NCBI GenBank assembly: GCA_947852905.1
Contig: CANTVF010000003.1
Span: 186,001-250,000, forward strand
DNA: 64,000 nt
DNA from: an uncultured Tidjanibacter sp.
GTDB lineage: Bacteria; Bacteroidota; Bacteroidia; Bacteroidales; Rikenellaceae
Reading direction: 5' to 3'
The notes under the pieces were generated by a model. That model was not told the DNA's origin, did no database searches, and saw only the letters and a program-made list of their open reading frames with translations. The first letter of the stretch is position 1; each line of letters opens with the position of its first letter. The translations under genes and the position numbers were made by a program. Below are positions 63,687-64,000 of the stretch, piece by piece.

Positions 63687-63946
63687 CGCGACCGTTCGAC
63701 CGAATTTTTAGGTTATCGGGGGGAGTATGGCAACAATTTGTTGCCGTATTCCCTCCGTTGATTATTGTAGACGGAAACCTGCGGTGGCATGTCGTCCGGG
63801 ACGATCGGTATGGTAAAATGCCTGTACAGTATTGTATGGTATACCGCTGGATTTGTCGTAAAATATGCGGGTGATGTCGGATTAAAAATTACTGACGGTA
63901 GCTATAAACGAAAAAACTGTATAACTTTATGGTCGTTTGCCGGTAA
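63687..63946. terminator. 3' region with hairpin
   Basis: Inverted repeat 63721-63753 (15-bp arms with two G-T pairs, 3-base loop) probably ends the metallopeptidase transcript. TAACTTTA at 63922-63929 is close to the -7 box ahead of the partial frame at 63947. Confidence 0.5.
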
Positions 63947-64000
63947 ATGAAAATTCCGACAAAAAAAACGACGGCACTTCCGTATATCCGGAAGAGGTCG
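63947..64000 (+). CDS. Possible start of a gene cut by the window end
   Basis: ATG at 63947 opens a basic frame of 18 codons to the edge (MKIPTKKTTALPYIRKRS). It follows a near-consensus -7 box by 17 bases. Too short to assign. Confidence 0.3.
   Translation, partial: MKIPTKKTTALPYIRKRS

Overview
The window looks like chromosomal DNA of a Bacteroidota gut commensal, most like Alistipes or another Rikenellaceae/Bacteroidales member. The evidence is an aerotolerance (Bat) operon, BACON-domain lipoproteins, an S46 dipeptidyl-peptidase, DUF4924 and CGGC proteins, an EnvC-type LytM protein, a MurA with Asp in place of the catalytic Cys, and promoters of the Bacteroidota form TTTG-N19/21-TAnnTTTG rather than E. 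coli -35/-10 boxes. No plasmid or rRNA genes are seen. There is one tRNA.

Layout. 1-806 holds the 5' part of a UvrD/PcrA helicase (minus). 1159-7605 is a Bat operon: moxR, DUF58, a BatD/DUF4381-like membrane protein, a BatC-like TPR protein, batA and batB. 7838-17684 holds a chloramphenicol acetyltransferase-like enzyme, an EndoG-type nuclease, an S46 peptidase, a pair of Bor-like lipoproteins (the second fused to a beta-barrel), a Stealth phosphotransferase plus GT2 glycosyltransferase, and glnS. 17872-18776 has a small exported protein and a cluster of ParB (parS) sites beside mnmG. 18777-39531 is mostly housekeeping: mnmG, ybeY, an EnvC-like protein, a TPR lipoprotein, pheS, murA, apt, a BACON lipoprotein, DUF4924, nrnA, manA, a GNAT enzyme, nth, tyrS, a CGGC protein, an M28 peptidase-barrel fusion and nadA.

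39532-40105 is a gene-free AT-rich stretch with seven DnaA-box-like 9-mers. Base composition of the + strand changes across it, from A/C-rich on the left to G/T-rich on the right. I infer that this is the chromosome origin (oriC), about 21 kb from the parS cluster.

40106-48450 holds mrp, sppA, tRNA-Arg(CCG), a very AT-rich dGTPase-like gene (probable island), an S24-like regulator, ribE and uvrC. 48912-61907 carries three paralogous BACON lipoproteins with long leaders. The start codon of the second is separated from the rest of the gene by a 4,057-bp mobile element (50823-54879) with 29-bp imperfect inverted termini and a 5-bp target duplication. The element carries a Mu-type protease/scaffold plus major capsid pair, two small genes, an HTH protein and a candidate four-way-junction RNA leader, but no recognisable transposase, portal, terminase or tail. 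This capsid-bearing non-autonomous element is the most unusual item in the window. A LuxE-like ligase, trxB, gpsA and a DUF4932-like metalloprotease fill the remainder.
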